Positions 5,921-7,125 of a stretch of DNA of 7,125 nucleotides are shown here, piece after piece. The DNA is from UBA5500 sp023622465. Its GTDB lineage: Bacteria > Bacillota > UBA994 > UBA5500. Location: assembly GCA_023622465.1 (NCBI GenBank), contig JAMNZE010000073.1, positions 1 through 7,125 on the forward strand, written 5' to 3'. Under the pieces are notes generated by a model. The model saw only the letters and a program-made list of their open reading frames with translations, had not been told where the DNA came from and searched no databases. Position numbers and translations under genes: made by a program. Every line of letters begins with the position of its first letter. The stretch's first letter is position 1.

Positions 5921-7125
5921 ATGGGGAAGACCTATTTGCAGGATTTAGTGGAGTATTTTCATGGCTACAAAGTTGAGGATATCGACGCCAGATCTCTCCA
6001 TCAGGTGAAGCGGGCGCTAATTGATTACCTGGGCTGTAGTATCTATGCGGCCAAGCACGATTGTTGCCCCGAGTTACTGGCATTGATTATGGCCATGGGG
6101 CAGGGGGAAGGAACGGCCAGCATTTGGGGGCAGCCCCAACTGGTTGCACCGGCCTTAGCTGCTTTTGCTAATGGGGCCCGGACGTCTAATATCGAGCTGG
6201 ATGATTGCTCAGGTATTGGAGCGTCGGTCCACCCGGGCGTTTATGTTTGGTCGGCCGTTTTTGCCGCCTATGAGCATACGGGGGCCGCAGTGTCCGACGT
6301 GTTGCGGGCGGTAGTATTCGGTTACGATATCTGTCTGCGCTTGGGGCTGATGGCCACCGATAAGGTGCGGGAACTGGGGCTCCATGGCCCCGGGTTAGTT
6401 GGTGGCCTGGCAGCTGCTGCCACCGCCGGCTTGATCTACAATCTGACGGCGGAACAATTGCACCACGCCCTAGCCCTTACAGCTTCTTTGTTACCCGTGT
6501 GCCCCTTTGTTAGCTTCATTGAAGGGGCTGATGCTAAAGATTTCTATGGGGGCTGGGGAGCCTATCTAGGTCTAATAGCTGTGGAAGGGGCGAAAAAGGG
6601 TCTAACCGGACCGATTCATATTTTGGATGGCCCCAAGTCACTAAAGGCCATCTTTGCCGGCGAAAAGGGTACGGATGTGCCGCCAGGGGACCATTTCTTT
6701 ATCAACGATATTTCCTTTAAAGAGTTCCCGGCTTGTTACTCGGTTCACCCGGCCATGACCGTCGTTCTCGATTTGTTGAGCCGGCATCCCATCAATCCGG
6801 AGCAGATTGTGGAGGTGGAAGTGGCCACCTATCCCTACTCCTATGATTTGGATCAGGGTGTGGGGGACGATTTGAATCCCTCATCGGCTCGACTCTCCCT
6901 GAGTTATACGGTGGCCTACGCCTTGATTGAAGGGCGGCTGTCACCGGAGGCCTTTACCCCAGAGAAGCTGCAAGATAAGCGTTACCTTGCACTGCGGGAA
7001 AAAGTAAAGGTGATAAAACACCAAGCCTATGGCACCGGCCCCTTTGGTAAAAGGGGGAGCATCGTTAGCATTCGCCTGCAGGATGGCTCGGTCCTACGGG
7101 GCGAGACCGATGCTCCTCGCTGGAA
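5921..7125 (+). CDS. MmgE/PrpD-family protein, 3' end cut by window
   Basis: The frame opens with ATG 8 bases after GAGGGTG (5906-5912) and stays open for 401 codons to the window edge. Family members run about 450 residues, so roughly 50 are missing. Family marks: LIDYLGC (33-39), FANGARTSNIELDD with HPG (82-106), a Gly/Ala-rich segment GLHGPGLVGGLAAAA (153-167), ADAKDFYGGWGA (203-214), and KEFPACYSVHPAM (267-279). The family holds 2-methylcitrate dehydratase, cis-aconitate decarboxylase and iminodisuccinate epimerase, which act on small di- and tricarboxylates. His104, His155, Lys206 and Lys267 seem to match active-site residues of cis-aconitate decarboxylase; Glu92 and Cys96 stand where that enzyme has Asp and Thr (alignment from memory). 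Its place behind a peptide-type importer suggests catabolism of the imported compound rather than propionate metabolism. No signal peptide, so cytosolic. Confidence 0.9.
   Translation, partial: MGKTYLQDLVEYFHGYKVEDIDARSLHQVKRALIDYLGCSIYAAKHDCCPELLALIMAMGQGEGTASIWGQPQLVAPALAAFANGARTSNIELDDCSGIGASVHPGVYVWSAVFAAYEHTGAAVSDVLRAVVFGYDICLRLGLMATDKVRELGLHGPGLVGGLAAAATAGLIYNLTAEQLHHALALTASLLPVCPFVSFIEGADAKDFYGGWGAYLGLIAVEGAKKGLTGPIHILDGPKSLKAIFAGEKGTDVPPGDHFFINDISFKEFPACYSVHPAMTVVLDLLSRHPINPEQIVEVEVATYPYSYDLDQGVGDDLNPSSARLSLSYTVAYALIEGRLSPEAFTPEKLQDKRYLALREKVKVIKHQAYGTGPFGKRGSIVSIRLQDGSVLRGETDAPRW

Overview
The window looks like a piece of a Firmicute (Clostridia-type) chromosome. The signs are strong purine-rich Shine-Dalgarno sites (GGAGG and GGGAGGTG types), sigma-A-like promoters, a TTG start backed by a near-ideal ribosome binding site, base composition of roughly half GC by eye, and a lipoprotein-type ABC binding protein. 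This placement is inference from style; no species marker is present. Every supported gene reads on the + strand.

Region 1 (1-1056): a complete tRNA-Ala (anticodon CGC, CCA encoded) begins at base 1 and is closed by a strong terminator. Two small genes follow. One encodes an unrecognised 74-residue helical protein. The other encodes a 129-residue coiled-coil protein whose core is five 7-residue heptads encoded by a 21-bp tandem repeat. A perfect 12-bp-stem terminator ends this block.

Region 2 (1063-2482): a promoter candidate overlapped by a palindrome precedes a two-gene membrane-protein unit. The first gene is a polyprenol/phytol/dolichol kinase-like protein of the CTP-dependent lipid kinase family. 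Three bases after its stop codon comes a six-helix protein resembling the membrane half of a cation diffusion facilitator, with no C-terminal domain and with basic residues where metal ligands would be expected.

Region 3 (2503-7125): a promoter with a perfect TATAAT drives a tightly packed operon. It encodes a family 5 solute-binding lipoprotein, a DppB/OppB-type permease, a DppC/OppC-type permease and an MmgE/PrpD-family protein that runs off the right edge. The two ATPase genes usual for this transporter class are not in the window; they may lie downstream or be supplied elsewhere. The likely logic is uptake of a small peptide-like or organic-acid-like compound followed by its catabolism by the MmgE/PrpD enzyme, but the substrate cannot be read from the sequence.

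Most of the window is ordinary chromosomal content. No CRISPR array, insertion sequence, phage gene or obvious defence system was seen. The points most worth checking are the kinase/CDF-like pair, the palindrome at its promoter, and the MmgE/PrpD protein with altered active-site positions next to a peptide-type transporter.
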